A stretch of DNA of 64,000 nucleotides from Lunularia cruciata. Lineage: Eukaryota > Streptophyta > Marchantiopsida > Lunulariales > Lunulariaceae. Positions 21,281-32,990 of the stretch are shown here, piece by piece (within the stretch, counting starts at the first letter, position 1; each line of letters opens with the position of its first letter). Both the position numbers and the translations under genes were made by a program. The stretch is taken from positions 71,366,944 to 71,430,943 of the forward strand of contig OX419755.1 in the NCBI GenBank assembly GCA_948567375.1, in the 5' to 3' direction. The notes under the pieces were generated by a model. The model was not told the DNA's origin and did not search any database. It saw nothing but the letters and a program-made list of their open reading frames with translations.

Positions 21281-22620
21281 ACCTAATTAGAAATTCCTAC
21301 CTTGATGTTATACTTGAATTTGTTATCGAGTCCAATCGAATTGAACCTTATGACGTTCAAGCCAAGGTAGACCCATAATGATATTATAGTGTAGAGATGC
21401 CACTACAAATCTCATACATTCCTAATACTCCTTCTCAATCTTGAAGGTAACAAGATGCGAGGTGCGGAATGCAGATACCTTTCTACCATCCGCCATCATC
21501 AAACTACTTCTAATCATTGGCTTGATAGGAATACCCAATTCCTTTACTAGTTGCATAGACATGCAATTCTATGAACTTCCAGAATCAAATAAAATCCTAC
21601 AACCTTGATTCAATATCATCCCTTGCAAGTGAAGCAAACTTGCAAAGGTCAAGCTTTCAATCCCATTGGAACTAATCAAGCTCCCAATAGGCCGCTCAAA
21701 ATCTCCTATTGGGATTCCTTGTTTCCCTGATCATTCTATTCCACAAACTCCATTTGTGCAAATTGTTGAGGTTGCCCATTCCTAAGTGGGCATTCAACAA
21801 TGTAATGTCCAACTTGGCAATAATAAAAACAACCTCTATTTTGTCACAATATTTCTTTATACACTGTACCAAGTGGTCTTAGTTGGATAGCATCAATCTC
21901 CATTGGTGCCGGTTCTTCCACCCGTGCATAGTAATGTACTAGTAGGCCTTGTGTAGGTCAAGGTCAAGACCAAGTCATTGCACCCAAGGAATCAAAGTGC
22001 TCTACCCATTGCATGGCTTCTTCTACGTTTTGTGGTTCTTGCATGGTCACCTCTAATTTGGTTTGTGACTTCAATCCCCACACAAATTGATCTAGAACTG
22101 CACCTTCTTGTATAATTGGAATCTGCATGATGATGTTTTCAAATTTTATGATGTAGCTCCTTATTGAGCCAACTTGCTTCAACTCCGCCAATTTATCTCA
22201 TGCGGCTCGGGTGGCATTTATAGTTTGAAATTGACCCAATATTGCATCCTTGAATTCTGCTCATGTCAAAATTTGTGCAACAATATGTTGTTTAGCTTGC
22301 TCTACTCAGAATCACCACTAAAGTTTTGCCATACCATCTAATTGGCTAGAGGCCAAGAGAATCTGTTTCCGTTCATCTTGAAGATTAGTGGCTTCAAAGT
22401 AATGTTTGTAGTCAAACACAAAATTCTCTAGTATGCTTGGAAGATTCTTGCCTTCAAACACCTTGGGTTTTGGAAATCAAATGTGATCTTCTCCATCTCA
22501 AATTGGCACTCTCTCTATATGTTCTTGTTGTTGTTGATCTTGTTCATCCAACAATCAAGTAAGGTGCTTGATTTGTTGTTGCATCGCAAGGATAACGTCC
22601 GGTATTGCCACCATAGCTAC
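21281..22620 (-). pseudogene. Protease and gag of element G, broken
   Basis: Protease-like sequence lies near 21540-21620. A zinc knuckle, C-F-Y-C-Q-V-G-H-Y-I-V-E-C, lies at about 21797-21840. The retrotransposon-gag domain follows at about 21960-22500 (V-G-S-I-R-S-Y-I-I-K-F-E-N in the frame 21964-22191). Frames are broken at several points. Confidence 0.75.
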
Positions 22621-22647
22621 TATTTAATCCCACTACTCCCAATTTAT

Positions 22648-22863
22648 CTAATTGATTAGCACAAAGATGCAACACTTCCACCATTCTCCATAAGTTACAA
22701 CTGGAAATATCAAGGGTTCCTCAAATACAATGATCATATGTAGAAAATCCTGCCCAAAACGCAAGGTGATGAATTGTGTGAAACAATGCTTGGGTAATAT
22801 CTGGACATGAAAATCCCAATGGTTTGGCAAAAGTAGATTTGGTGGTCCATAAATTCTATCCAT
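22648..22863 (-). CDS. Pre-gag ORF of element G
   Basis: A 71-codon ORF between the primer-binding site and gag, in the same place as ORFs 1a/1b of A and I. It repeats their pattern: W-D-F-H-V-Q-I, F-G-Q-D-F-L-H-M-I, then E-E-P-L-I-F-P-V-V-T-Y. Here there seems to be one intact unit rather than two. The pattern spans two LTR families. Function unknown. Confidence 0.45.
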   Translation of the reverse strand: MDRIYGPPNLLLPNHWDFHVQILPKHCFTQFITLRFGQDFLHMIIVFEEPLIFPVVTYGEWWKCCIFVLIN

Positions 22864-22868
22864 CCAAT

Positions 22869-22885
22869 TCTTGCTCTAATACCAA
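22869..22885 (-). promoter_or_regulatory. Primer-binding site of element G
   Basis: The minus strand reads TTGGTATTAGAGCAAG beside the 5' LTR, matching the initiator-Met tRNA type with one difference from TGGTATCAGAGC. Confidence 0.8.
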
Positions 22886-23297
22886 TGTAAAAGACCAAGA
22901 CCAAGGAGAGAAATAGGAGAATGGAAGCTCACATTGGAACGCTTGAATGAAAGAAAACTCCAAATGCCTAGCATGAGCTTTGGCTTTGGTATTTATAAGT
23001 AGCATACAAGCCCTTGAGAAGCTTCCCAAGAAGCTTCATTGAGCCATTTTCTTAGAGTGCAAGCCAAGTTAACTAGGAAGCTTCTCAAGAAGCTTCCTTC
23101 TAGAAGCCGCCTACTTGGCATGCAAGCTAAGCTAGTTAGAAGCTTCTAAAAGCTTCCTTCTAGAAGCTACCTACTTGGGGTGCAAGTTAACTAGTTGGGA
23201 AGCTTCCTAGATGCTTCTTGAATATTCTAGACTAATTTGGTTTATTCTCTACTTTGTTAGTCTTACTAATTACATCATTAAACTCCATACTATTACA
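22886..23297 (-). repeat. 5' LTR (LTR-2) of element G
   Basis: 412 bp from TGTAAAAGACC to CTATTACA, aligning with 17612-18072. It has fewer GAAGCTTC repeat units, and its heat-shock-like run is imperfect (GAAgcTTCtaAAAgcTTC at about 23139). Confidence 0.85.
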
Positions 23298-23465
23298 ATC
23301 AAACAAGGTGATTGCATTCATAAATTTTGCCCAAAGTGTGAGATGATGAACTATATGAAATGATGTTTAGATATAGCACATGGATACAAAAATCCCAATG
23401 GTTTGGAAAAAATGTATTTGGTGGTCTATAAATTCTATCCATCCTATTTCTTGCTCTAATACCAA
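23298..23465 (-). pseudogene. Element H: pre-gag leader and primer-binding site
   Basis: This aligns with the leader of G at about 22700-22885 and ends with TTGCTCTAATACCAA, the inverse of the Met-tRNA primer-binding site, directly next to the 5' LTR. It shows that H continues on this side of G. Confidence 0.75.
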
Positions 23466-23956
23466 TGTAAAAGACCAAGGAGAAAAATAAAAGAATGGAA
23501 TGTCAAGGTGAAAGATCATATTGAAACCTTGAATGAAGAAAACTCTGAATGTCTAGTATGAGCTTGGGTTTTGGTATTCATAAAGAATATACAAGGCTCT
23601 TGAGAAGCTTCTTAAGAAGCTTCATAAAAGCTATTTTCTTAGAGTGAAAGCCAAGCTAAACAAAAGCTTCCTTTTAGAAGATGCCTATTTGGCATCCAAG
23701 CAGAGCTAATAGAGAAGCTTCCCAAGAAGCTTCCTTCTAGAAACCAACTACTTGGCAAGCAAACTAAGCTAATTGGGAAGCTTTCTAAGAAGCTTTCTCC
23801 TAAAAGTCACCACTTGGCATACCCATTACCCAATACATGAAATGTATTAAGTAGCTTCTTAGATGCTTCTAAATATTCTTATAATTCCTGGCTAATTTGG
23901 CCTACTTGTATTTCATTACACTTGACTAAGTTGTTGCTAAACTCCATATTGTTACA
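23466..23956 (-). repeat. 5' LTR (LTR-2) of element H
   Basis: 491 bp from TGTAAAAGACC to ATTGTTACA. It is more diverged than G's LTRs, in line with H being older. It contains GAAGCTTC-type repeats around 23606-23810. Confidence 0.8.
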
Positions 23957-24248
23957 TACTAGTTATAAAATTGAGTACACTTGGAGCAATTTTCTTTTTG
24001 TAAGCATTTTTTTATTTCAAAGGCAAAGAGAAATTAGCAACCCCAAACCTTCTTGGTCTTTGCAATCTTTTGCAATTCTTTTGTAATTGTTCAATTTTTG
24101 TCTTAGCCTTTGAAAGGAAACATGATGTTTGTCTAGAAACCCATGAGGAAGATACCAAAACCATTCTTAATGGTACAACAATCAATAAATATGCAATTCA
24201 CTATCAAAGTGAGGTAATTCAAAGCATGCACCTTGCTTTCTTGCTCTA
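23957..24248. other. Unassigned spacer
   Basis: Non-coding sequence between the 5' LTR of H and a degenerate LTR-2. A 64-codon plus-strand frame at 24070-24264 shows no recognisable motif. TTGCTCTATG just before 24249 could be a decayed primer-binding site. Confidence 0.4.
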
Positions 24249-24599
24249 TGTAAAAAACAAATAAGAGAAATAGGAAAATGGAATATAAAAAAATTTAAAA
24301 AGACTAAGGACTTAAATAGGAGAATAGAAGATCAAAATTGAAAGTTATACTAAAAACTCTCAATTGAGGGAAATTTATAATGCCTAACATGAGCTTGGGA
24401 TTTGGTATTTATAAGGAAACAATGTACAAGACTGAAAAGAATCTTCCCAATAAAGATTCTTTCTAAAAGCCACCTTTCTTGGAAGACCATCCAAGCTAAC
24501 TATCTATTTGGTGTACGAGCTAAGCTAGTCATTTACTTGGCATACTAACTACTCAACCTTAGGAAGTTCTTAAAACATTTTGCAAAGAAAATTCCTACA
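24249..24599 (-). repeat. Degenerate LTR-2 copy (K), left part
   Basis: It starts TGTAAAAAAC and follows LTR-2 through the promoter region and the first repeat units, with many changes. The matching right part of an LTR-2 is at 38041-38206, so this LTR appears to be split by element F together with E. Confidence 0.6.
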
Positions 24600-25726
24600 T
24601 GTTGCGACAACCCAATGTCAACTTACTAATAGTAAAATGGTAAGAATAGGTTGTTCTTTAAGTACCCTTAAGGAACCTATTCAAAAATATCTACAAATGA
24701 AGAGAAATGTTATGTTTGGTGGTTCTTTATTATTTCCTATTTAATCTCTTTGGCAATAAATCTCCTTGAATATGGTTATTGGGACTAGGAATTGTCATCC
24801 TCTATGGTGCACTATGTAAAAGTGAAGACAAAGATCACTTTTACTACAAATCTATTCCACATTATTCTTGAAGGTTATGACTCTCTTTGCACTAAATTTC
24901 ACTTCACTCCAAAGACTACCACTTTGAAGGCTTCAAAGTACCTTTTCTAGAAGGTGCAACTCCAAAGAAGTCCTTTTATATATTGACTAACCTACTTTTA
25001 AATTCTATGGTACTTCCAATGCTCTATGTTACCCTTCAATACATTATCTCACTTACTTAGAACCATAGGGATCAAACATCCTAGATAATTGTGAATATTT
25101 TCCTTACACTCAAATACTTGCATTCATACTATGAGGTTCCTCACCATTATGCAATAGAGTCATTCCATCAACTACTCAATATATAGACAATTAACAATAG
25201 AGAGTTGGATGGTCTCTTTACTAATTCTTTGACTACCAAAAAAACTTACACCATATTGGGGCCAAAGCTCTATAGATATTTTTCCTACTTTTCACAAAAG
25301 AGATCAAGCTATTAAGAAAAAAACTCTAATCTCTTAATTACATTTGCATCATTCATCATTAATCCTATTTAATTATTTAATCTTATTTTTATATGTTTTA
25401 ATTAAGTATCTTCCACATATCAAGGAAGGTATTTCAAATCTTCTTTAATTACAACTTGCAAAATTACCTACCTTGTGGACTTACTATTCTAAAGGTCTTT
25501 TACCACAAAAGTTTTCCTACCACTACAAAGGGATTCTACACCAAAGATCTTCCTCTACAAGGTCTTTCACACCAAAGATCACCTTTGCTTAGAATATTTA
25601 CATCTACCAAAGTCTTTGGCTACAAGTGACCTCTAGCTCAAAGGTCTTTGACTACACTACTTTACTCTACAAATCCTAATTAACATATCTATCTTCTTCT
25701 TGTGGTCCACACATTTGAGGACTAGA

Positions 25727-26474
25727 TGTAATGTTCCAAGGACAAAAGAACTCCTAAGAGAAAACCCAAAAGAAGAAACACAAAGCTTCACACTCAAAAC
25801 TCCAATGCTCCAAAGGAGCACCTTGTCTTTATTATATAATAAAGAGTATTTCCTCAAAGGAAGCTCCATCCTTGCATCAGATGCATGAATTGGTGACTTG
25901 TTAGTGAGCTCTACCCTAGGATTAGTTTTATTCATGGGTGACATGTTGGTTCTGGTCCTATCTAGTTGGTCAAACAAGCTTTGACTAGAGAGAATCTTTA
26001 GGGAATCTTCATGTATGAATCTCAAAATTGCATGGGTGAGATACCATTGGAAAGCCCTTGCTAAGACAAACTAAGGGGAAGGGAAGGCCAGCATTACCCA
26101 TCCATGGGAGGAATGTGCACATTTTTTAGGCCTAATTGATCTATTTATGCCTCCAAAATTGGCTCTAAAGTTTTCATGTTATTTTTTACTTCTACCCTAT
26201 TAGTTGAAGTACTATTTTGGTGATACTTCTATTTAATCTACTTAGTCTTTCATATATATCATCCTTCTAGATGTTACCAAGCTAACTTTTATCTTTAGAT
26301 AATACTGACCTTAGGTGTGCCCCAAGGTTCTGTCTTAAGTCCCTTCCTATTCAACATAGCCATGCATCATTTGGACATGTTGTTAAACTCGTGAATTGGA
26401 TTATTGGGCAGGCTGGAGGACTTCAAGGAAAAAACTTTCTGAAAAAAAACTGTAGTATAGCTATTGTTATTACA
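25727..26474 (-). repeat. 3' LTR (LTR-1) of element E, with a small LINE insertion
   Basis: It runs from TGTAATGTTCC to GTTATTACA and is followed by the inverse polypurine tract CTCCCTCCTTTTAAG (26478-26492). Without the insert at 26304-26452 its length is close to the 595 bp of the 5' LTR. Confidence 0.85.
26304..26452 (+). mobile_element. LINE reverse-transcriptase fragment inside the 3' LTR of E
   Basis: About 145 bp with no counterpart in other LTR-1 copies. In one plus-strand frame it encodes L-G-V-P-Q-G-S-V-L-S-P-F-L-F-N-I, the signature of the LINE/non-LTR RT palm. ACTG occurs at both edges (26304-26307, 26449-26452) and may be the target duplication. An A-rich run precedes the right edge. 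It is a very short scrap, not a functional element. Confidence 0.7.
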
Positions 26475-28238
26475 AATCTCCCTCCTTTTAAGGTGCAACA
26501 CCCTTGTTTCAAAGTTGTTGCACAAAAGATTTCACTAAAATAGGTGCATGGTTCAAGTTTGTTGTTGGCTCCCATTACCTCATATAGTGAGCACCCTTTC
26601 CACTATACAAGGAATTCCACACATTGATGATGAGTACCATATGTGCATTTTTGGAGAATTTGTTTGCCTTTTATTCCTCCATGCCATCAATGAGTGTTGG
26701 ATAAGATCAAATGTATTGGGTGAGCTGGTTGGGAGGCATATGTGCATAGTAAGTAAACATGGAATACTGGATGGATCCTCATGTGGGGTGGTAGCTTGAG
26801 GTGATAGTAACTATGCCATTTTGGTGAAGAATTGGAAAAGGCTCAATAAAATGAGTTTTGAGCTGATGAGGACCAACTAACATGAGGTTGGTTGTTGATA
26901 GCTAAACTTGATCCCCCAACATTGAACTCCATGTGCTAGCGGTGTGCATTTTCACACTACTTCTATTGATTTTGGGCAATTTGCAACATGTACTTGGCGT
27001 TCTCCACACCTTGTTGGATTCTAGAAACAAAAGTGTTGACAATGTCAACCTTGGTAGCCACCAGATGGATCTTCATCAAGCTCAAAGGTGTGAAAAGATG
27101 ATCTCCATACATGAGGAAGAACAGTATGAATTGTGTAGATGCATTCATTGAATTGTTGTTGGCAAATTTCACAAGTGGAAGTAAGGTATCCCACCTCTCG
27201 TGCTCATTTAAGGTAAAGCCCCGGAGCAATATATTCAATAGTGCAATTAGTCTGCTCTCTTTGTCCATCAATTTATGGATGGTAAGTTGTGGATTGGCTA
27301 ATTTAGTTTTGAATAAAACCAAAGAGTGTTCTCCAAAATAAACTAGTGAATTGATTCCATCTATTGGCAATGAGTACTCAAGATAAGCCATGGTGAGAAA
27401 AGATTGCATCTAAGTACAATCAAGCTAGTTGTGAAGCAGTCATTTCCTTGGTGGTAGGACATACATGAATCATTTTATTGAGTTGGTTGACAAAGACTAC
27501 TATGGAGTCAAACCTTGAGGTGGCATGGGATAATTCATAAACCAGATCTATGCTAACATGTTCCCAATGTTGTATAAGAGTGGAGAGGGATTGAAGAAGT
27601 CCTATGGGAGCTTGATTAGAAGCTTTATTTTGTTGATAGAATAGGCAACTTCAAACATATTCCATCACATCTTTGCTCATCTTGGGCCAATAATAATGGT
27701 ATTTGATTGCATCTAAGGTCTTGTCCACTCCAACGTGACCTACAATGGCACAATCATGACATTCCACTTGGATGGTGATTCTTATATCAATGGCATTTAG
27801 GATCCATAACTTGCTATCACAAAAGGTGAATCATTGGGTGTTGGTGATACCTTTGCATGATTGAGCTCTTCAATTTGTGGATCATTTTTGTAGCATCAAG
27901 CATCCTTGGCCAGAATTCAAATTCAAGATTCATCTTGACTTCTACCACCAAATTGTTTGTCATTTGGGTGAATGCAATTGCAAGTTGCTTCTTGCCTTCC
28001 ACATATGTGATTGTCATGTTGAACCGTTGTCTCCACTCTACCTACCAAATGTGTCATTGAGATAGATCTTTTTGTATCTTGAGGTAGATTAGAGGTTTGT
28101 GATCTATCTCTACTACAAATGCTTTCTCACCAAGATACTTTTTCCAATGCTTGGTTGCAAGGATAATAATGGCCAACTTTTCTCACTCAGTGGTGTGCTA
28201 GTTGTATTTTTCTAATAATAACTTTTGAGAGAAATATG
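26475..28238 (-). pseudogene. Element E: RNase H end, integrase and chromodomain region, decayed
   Basis: The minus strand shows RNase H C-terminal sequence (Y-L-G-E-K-A-F-V-V-E-I-D-H-K-P-L near 28100 and Y-V-E-G-K-K-Q near 28000), the zinc-binding part near 27600-27760, and integrase core remnants at 26963-27409. The chromodomain is barely recognisable near 26560-26700. Where A and I share a TAG stop at the RNase H/integrase junction, E has CAA (Gln). Confidence 0.75.
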
Positions 28239-30119
28239 TGTGACAACCTGGCAAATATCACTTTTGCGGTAATTGGGTAAGTAAAGTTTGTTCCCACAGA
28301 GATACAAGTCAGAAATGTCCAAATACAAAGTCAAATAGTAACTTGTAGTTCTTCTTGATTGCTTCTTTAATTTCTCAGGTAGAAACTACACCCAGAAGTG
28401 AGTAACAAGATCACAATCTTAACAATTTATCACAAATACACACTCATAATCACAACATAGCAAATTCTGTCCAAAAACTCTTGATTGTGATGATTCAGCT
28501 TCTCCCAAAGATGGCACTTCATTGCAAAGAACAATTTTACCTCAGAATTGTGTTCCACCCCTCCACTGAAGGCACAACTTCCTCGATCAAAATTGCTTCA
28601 CATCAATTAAGTGTTGCACTCACAAATGCAAAATACTACCAACACTACAATTCTTCTCAAACCTATCAAGGCATTGCTCCGATGCATTTCACTCAAGATC
28701 AAACACACAAAATGAAGATCAAGGCTACAGAATACAACATCCACAGACACACTAACTTGCACTTTGGAATTCTCTACACACTCACAAACACACACACAAA
28801 GTTGACAATCAGAATTAAGCTCAAGCAACGAGCATTGAAAACAACACTTTGCTTTATCTATCTTCAAAAAGTTAAATACTGAACAACATAGTACTGTGAA
28901 TGCTCCCCTTAATTACTAGAGAAAATGGCAGTTTCCTACTAATGTACCACTTCCTAACATCTCTTGCTACCTATAGATCCAAACTGACAATCCATCTCCT
29001 CATATCTGCCTCTTCAAATCTCAAAATATGTTACTTACCCCAATTTGATGTCTACCTCATCATCGGCTTCCAAACCCAATGATCTTCCTACCACTACTCC
29101 TCCTTTGGATATATCTACAAGTACTAATTCCTGCACTATTTCTACTACTTCTACACTACAATCTACAATTAAGCTCAGGGTAATCCATCTACTTCCTTAT
29201 CTCTTGACCCACTCTTCTCTAATGTCTCTAATAATAAGTTTGATGACAGCTAAATTCCTACTTTTGCAACATCGGGTCTAATTACAATCAATTCCTTTGC
29301 TAATTCTACCATATCCTCATCACAAATTGTAATTGAAAGCATGGGTACACTATCTACACCTTCAATTTGTAACTCACATTCCCCTAATCACTCATGTTAC
29401 TGACCCAAAGACACTTACAGTCTGATCTTGCACTTTGGGTTTATTCACTACTGCTATTTCTCTTCTAATTCTATCATATCTTCAATCAGAACTGAAATTG
29501 AAGTCATGGGTATTCTAATTATCTTCTTTCCTTACTCTAGCTTCCTCTAACGCTTCTGGCAAGATTCTTGAAGTCATCTTCATTGCACTCCAAGGTCTGA
29601 CTATCTCATATACAGTCATCTTTGTCTTGAGGCAAAGTCTCATGATCCGAAGTCGTGTAAACGTGAAGTCCGAAGTCGTGTTGACCCAAAGACACCAAAC
29701 TACTTTGTACATCTACTCCTGAAACTTCAAATACTTGTAATTTCTTCTATAGACCTCTAAACTTTTCGATTTTAGTGGCAATGGAAAACTCTAAGCGAGG
29801 CGCTTCCAACGAGATATAGCACGCATGATTTGGACTTGTGGTCACTAAGATATGGTCCTGCAAGAATCCTGACCTGCAACTTCTATTCCGATGCGAAGAA
29901 ACCCTCCTTCAACGTTTGACCTCCTTCTTCTTCTTCTTCCTCTGACACAAAGTAAACTTCTTTGGGTCAGATCCAATCCAAGTCCTTCTTCCTCTTACAT
30001 GAAATCAACTTCCTTGGGTCAAATCAAAATACAAATTTTCTCTCATTTCTTCACCATTTGGTTTCAGCAAGGCACTTTTTCTTCAAAACTCGACCAAAAT
30101 GAAAAATGTGGGTATCACA
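28239..30119 (-). mobile_element. Element D: short member of the coiled-coil-ORF family, inserted in E
   Basis: A 1881-bp unit flanked by perfect ATATG duplications (28234-28238, 30120-30124). Read on the minus strand it starts TGTGATACCCACA and ends GGTTGTCACA, the same termini as B and C. Deleting it restores the RNase H of E (F-S-x-x-L-L-L-type to H-P-I-A-Y). It lacks most of the coding region of C, an internal deletion or a shorter variant. Confidence 0.75.
29041..29800 (-). pseudogene. Element D: C-terminal remnant of the coiled-coil protein
   Basis: On the minus strand S-L-G-L-E-A-D-D-E-V-D-I-K-L near 29041-29085 matches the C-termini in B and C. Further upstream only broken frames remain, with a T-T-S-D-type segment near 29650. 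The N-terminal domain and most of the coiled coil are absent. Confidence 0.5.
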
Positions 30120-30741
30120 ATATGCAATTGGGTGCCATTTTTCATGCCACTCTTGTTGTAGGATGGCTTTTATTGTTATATCTAATGCATTTACAGCCAA
30201 CTTGATTAGGCATTTTGGGTCATACCATTTCAAGATTGGTGCATGTAGTAATACATCTTTCAATTCCTAAAAGGCCAATTATTGTATGATTCTCCACATC
30301 CACTTCTCCTCCTAGCCCAATAATGTTGTTAGAGGTTGTGCAACCTTGGAGAAGTCCTTGAAAAATCAATGAAAGAACGAGTCAATCAATGAAACCCAAG
30401 GAGCTCTTGAGTTGAGTATGATCTTCTAAAGCACTCTATTTTTGAATGACCTCTATTTTTTTTATTAACACTTGGATACATTTTTCACTTACTCCATGCC
30501 CCAAGTAGTCTACTTCCAACTTGCCAAACTTGCACTTTGAGATTTTGGCATACAACTTATTCTATCATAAAATCTAGAGGACTTCTTGCAGATGTTGCTT
30601 GTGTTCCATCATTGTCCTACTATAGACTAAGATGTTGTCTAAGAAGATGATAAATTTTTTATCCAAGTATGGATGAAATATGTCATTCATCATGAAAGGG
30701 GCTGGTGAGGCCAAATGAAATCACCAAGTACTCAAAGTGGA
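30120..30741 (-). pseudogene. Element E: RNase H start and RT thumb
   Basis: Frame 30051-30263 gives [11 protein letters not shown] and L-A-V-N-A-L-D-I-T (A and I have L-A-T-D-A-S). Sequence near 30640 corresponds to the catalytic F-L-D-D region, decayed. The segment is bounded by D and the solo LTR-2. Confidence 0.75.
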
Positions 30742-31163
30742 TATAAAAGACCAAAACCAAGGAGAGAAATAGGAGAATGGAAACTTACATTGTGACACTT
30801 GAATGAGGGAAAACTCCGAATGCCTAGCATGAGCTTCGGCCTTGGTATTTATAGTAGCATACAAGACTCTTGAAGCTTCTCAAGAAGCTTCCTTGAGCCG
30901 CTTTCTTGGAGTGCAAGCCAAGTTAACTAGGAAGCTTCTCAAGAAGCTTCCTTCTAGAAGCCGCCTACTTGGCGTGCAAGCTAAGCTAGTTAGAAGATTC
31001 TAGAAGCTTCCTTCTAGAAGCTACCTGCTTAGGGTGCAAGTTAACTAGTTGGGAAGCTTCTCAAGAAGCTTCTTAGATGCTTCTAGAATATTCTAGGCTA
31101 TTTTGTCTTATTCTCTACTTCGGAAGCCCGACTAACTTTGTCTCTAAACTCCATATTGTTACA
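30742..31163 (-). repeat. Solo LTR-2 inserted in the RT of element E
   Basis: 422 bp from TATAAAAGACC (TG mutated to TA) to ATTGTTACA. It interrupts RT between sequence matching 48990 and 49005 of element I. Flanks GTGGA and ATGGC share only TGG, so the target duplication is uncertain. At 30993-31010 it reads GAAgaTTCtaGAAgcTTC, a four-unit heat-shock-element pattern. No internal region is attached. Confidence 0.8.
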
Positions 31164-32990
31164 ATGGCCACACCTTGTTCAAAAAGCAATTTTATACATG
31201 TCTTCCTCCACAATCCGGATTTGGTTGTAACCGCTCCATAGATCAAGTTTTGTGGAATGTTTTGCCTTGTTGAGTTGATCAAACATGTCATCCATGTTGG
31301 GTAAGGGTATTTTTTCACAATTTTTTGATTTAGGCTCCGATAGTCAATGCACATGCACATTGTACTATCTTTCTTGTTCACAAATAAGACAAGAGCTTCA
31401 TATGGTGATATTTCTAGTTGGATAAATCTTTTTGCTACATATCCTTGATTTAAGCCTTACATTCTTCTAACTCATGAGGTGATAGATGATATGGTGCCTT
31501 ACAAAGAGGTGTCTTCTTCAAAAAAATGTCAATTTTATGACCTACTCTTCTTTTTGGTGGTAATTTTGAGAGTAGATCATCCAAGACAACATCTTGAAAC
31601 TCATTGACCACATCTATCAATTTCTCATGAATTTGTCCATCAAGTTGTGCACTCTTGACTTCTCTTATTAGACCCATGAGACATCTATCTATCTTACAAA
31701 TAGCTATTGTCCCTATGACATAGAGAGGCAATTCTTGCTTCTGTGATCTTTCTTTAATCCCAATGATCTTCCATTGGCAAGTTCTCACTATTTTCTCCCT
31801 CCAATCAACCATAGGGTTGTAATGCTCTATCCATGGCATGCTTAAGATTGCATCATAACAAGCTAACCATATCACTCACCACTCAATTGCTTCTTGATAC
31901 TCTCCTATAAAGAGTGCCACCTTTCTAGATAATTACCCAATCCTCTTTGTCTACCCATTAAGTAGCTATACTTGTGCATTCTCATTCTTCTTTGGATCTA
32001 TCTCTAATCTTAATGCAATAGAGCAAGATAAGAAATTCTCTATTGCTCCAAGGTCTATCAATATTTTCACTTGATTGCCTTCTATGACTCCATTCATGAT
32101 AATCAATTGTAAGTTTGTCTTCCTTGATCTTTGTGCATTTATCCTCTTCCTTTCCTTGCTTATTTGCTTCTCCATTGAGCTAGTAAGGTCACAAGGTACA
32201 TTTATTGGCAATCTTTGTTTTTTGATGTGATTTTTGCATCTTCCTCTTCAACTCATCTCTCCATTTTGTTCAAAGATCACTTGCATGGAAGCCAAGGGCC
32301 TCTAAGAAAACAAGCATGGCAGTTTATAGTTATATGCCCAACTTGGTTGTAATTGTAATAGCAATGTTGTTGTGCTTGAGTCTCTTTCCCTCATGGGACT
32401 CCATCTCTCCTTGGAGTGGTCATGCTCCTTGGTCTTGAAACCAAATGTTGCCTTATTCCCTAGGAATTGGTCCACCAAAATGATGTGTTTCAACCTGATA
32501 ATATTGAGTTAAGACAACCCCTTCAACTACTCCAAACGCCACTACTATTCTTTGAGTGAAAGAAATGACTTCAAAAATAGTGCAAGGATTTTGTACCATT
32601 ACTTCTTGGCAAATTTGCTCTTTTGAAATTGTCCAAAGCTTCTATTGGAATCATGTTTGTTATTGCAACTTGTAGATCAAGAAATGCCTCCATGTACTCT
32701 TAATGTTGTTGTTCTTCTTCAATCTTCTTAGTCGGGGTTGGGCCATCTGCATGGAATTCAGGGATTGGAAGTTCTTTAGCAGCACTTCCTACATTTCCAT
32801 CCAAGTGAACTCTCTTTCTTTTGCCAACATTGCTCATTCCCAAGCATCATACTATGTGAGTGCTTTATCAATCAAGTACCCATATGCAAATACGTCTACA
32901 AAATAATAAGTGATCTCTATTGTTAATGATCAAAGGTCTCAATTCATTCTTGAAATCCAATTACCCCTTGTAAGCCTCAATATTGCATGT
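31164..32990 (-). pseudogene. Element E: RT, protease and C-terminal gag
   Basis: The minus strand carries RT motifs ([10 protein letters not shown] near 31340). Frame 31450-31875 includes A-I-L-S-M-P-W-I-E-H-Y-N-P-M-V-D-W. The protease region V-K-I-L-I-D-L-G-A-I-E-N-F lies in frame 31966-32211. Gag with zinc-knuckle remnants follows, up to the insertion of a solo LTR-1 at 32991. Stops and frame changes are frequent. Confidence 0.8.

Larger units (their letters stand above)
17612..23297 (-). mobile_element. Element G: Ty3/Gypsy chromovirus-type element with LTR-2 ends, inserted in H
   Basis: A complete 5.7-kb nested element on the minus strand: 3' LTR at 17612-18072, internal region, 5' LTR at 22886-23297. 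The flanks ATTAG (17607-17611) and ATCAA (23298-23302) fit a 5-bp duplication with two differences. The host sequence joins across it when compared with G's own leader at about 22700. It belongs to the same family as H, so this is self-nesting. The primer-binding site and polypurine tract are at the expected places. Confidence 0.9.
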
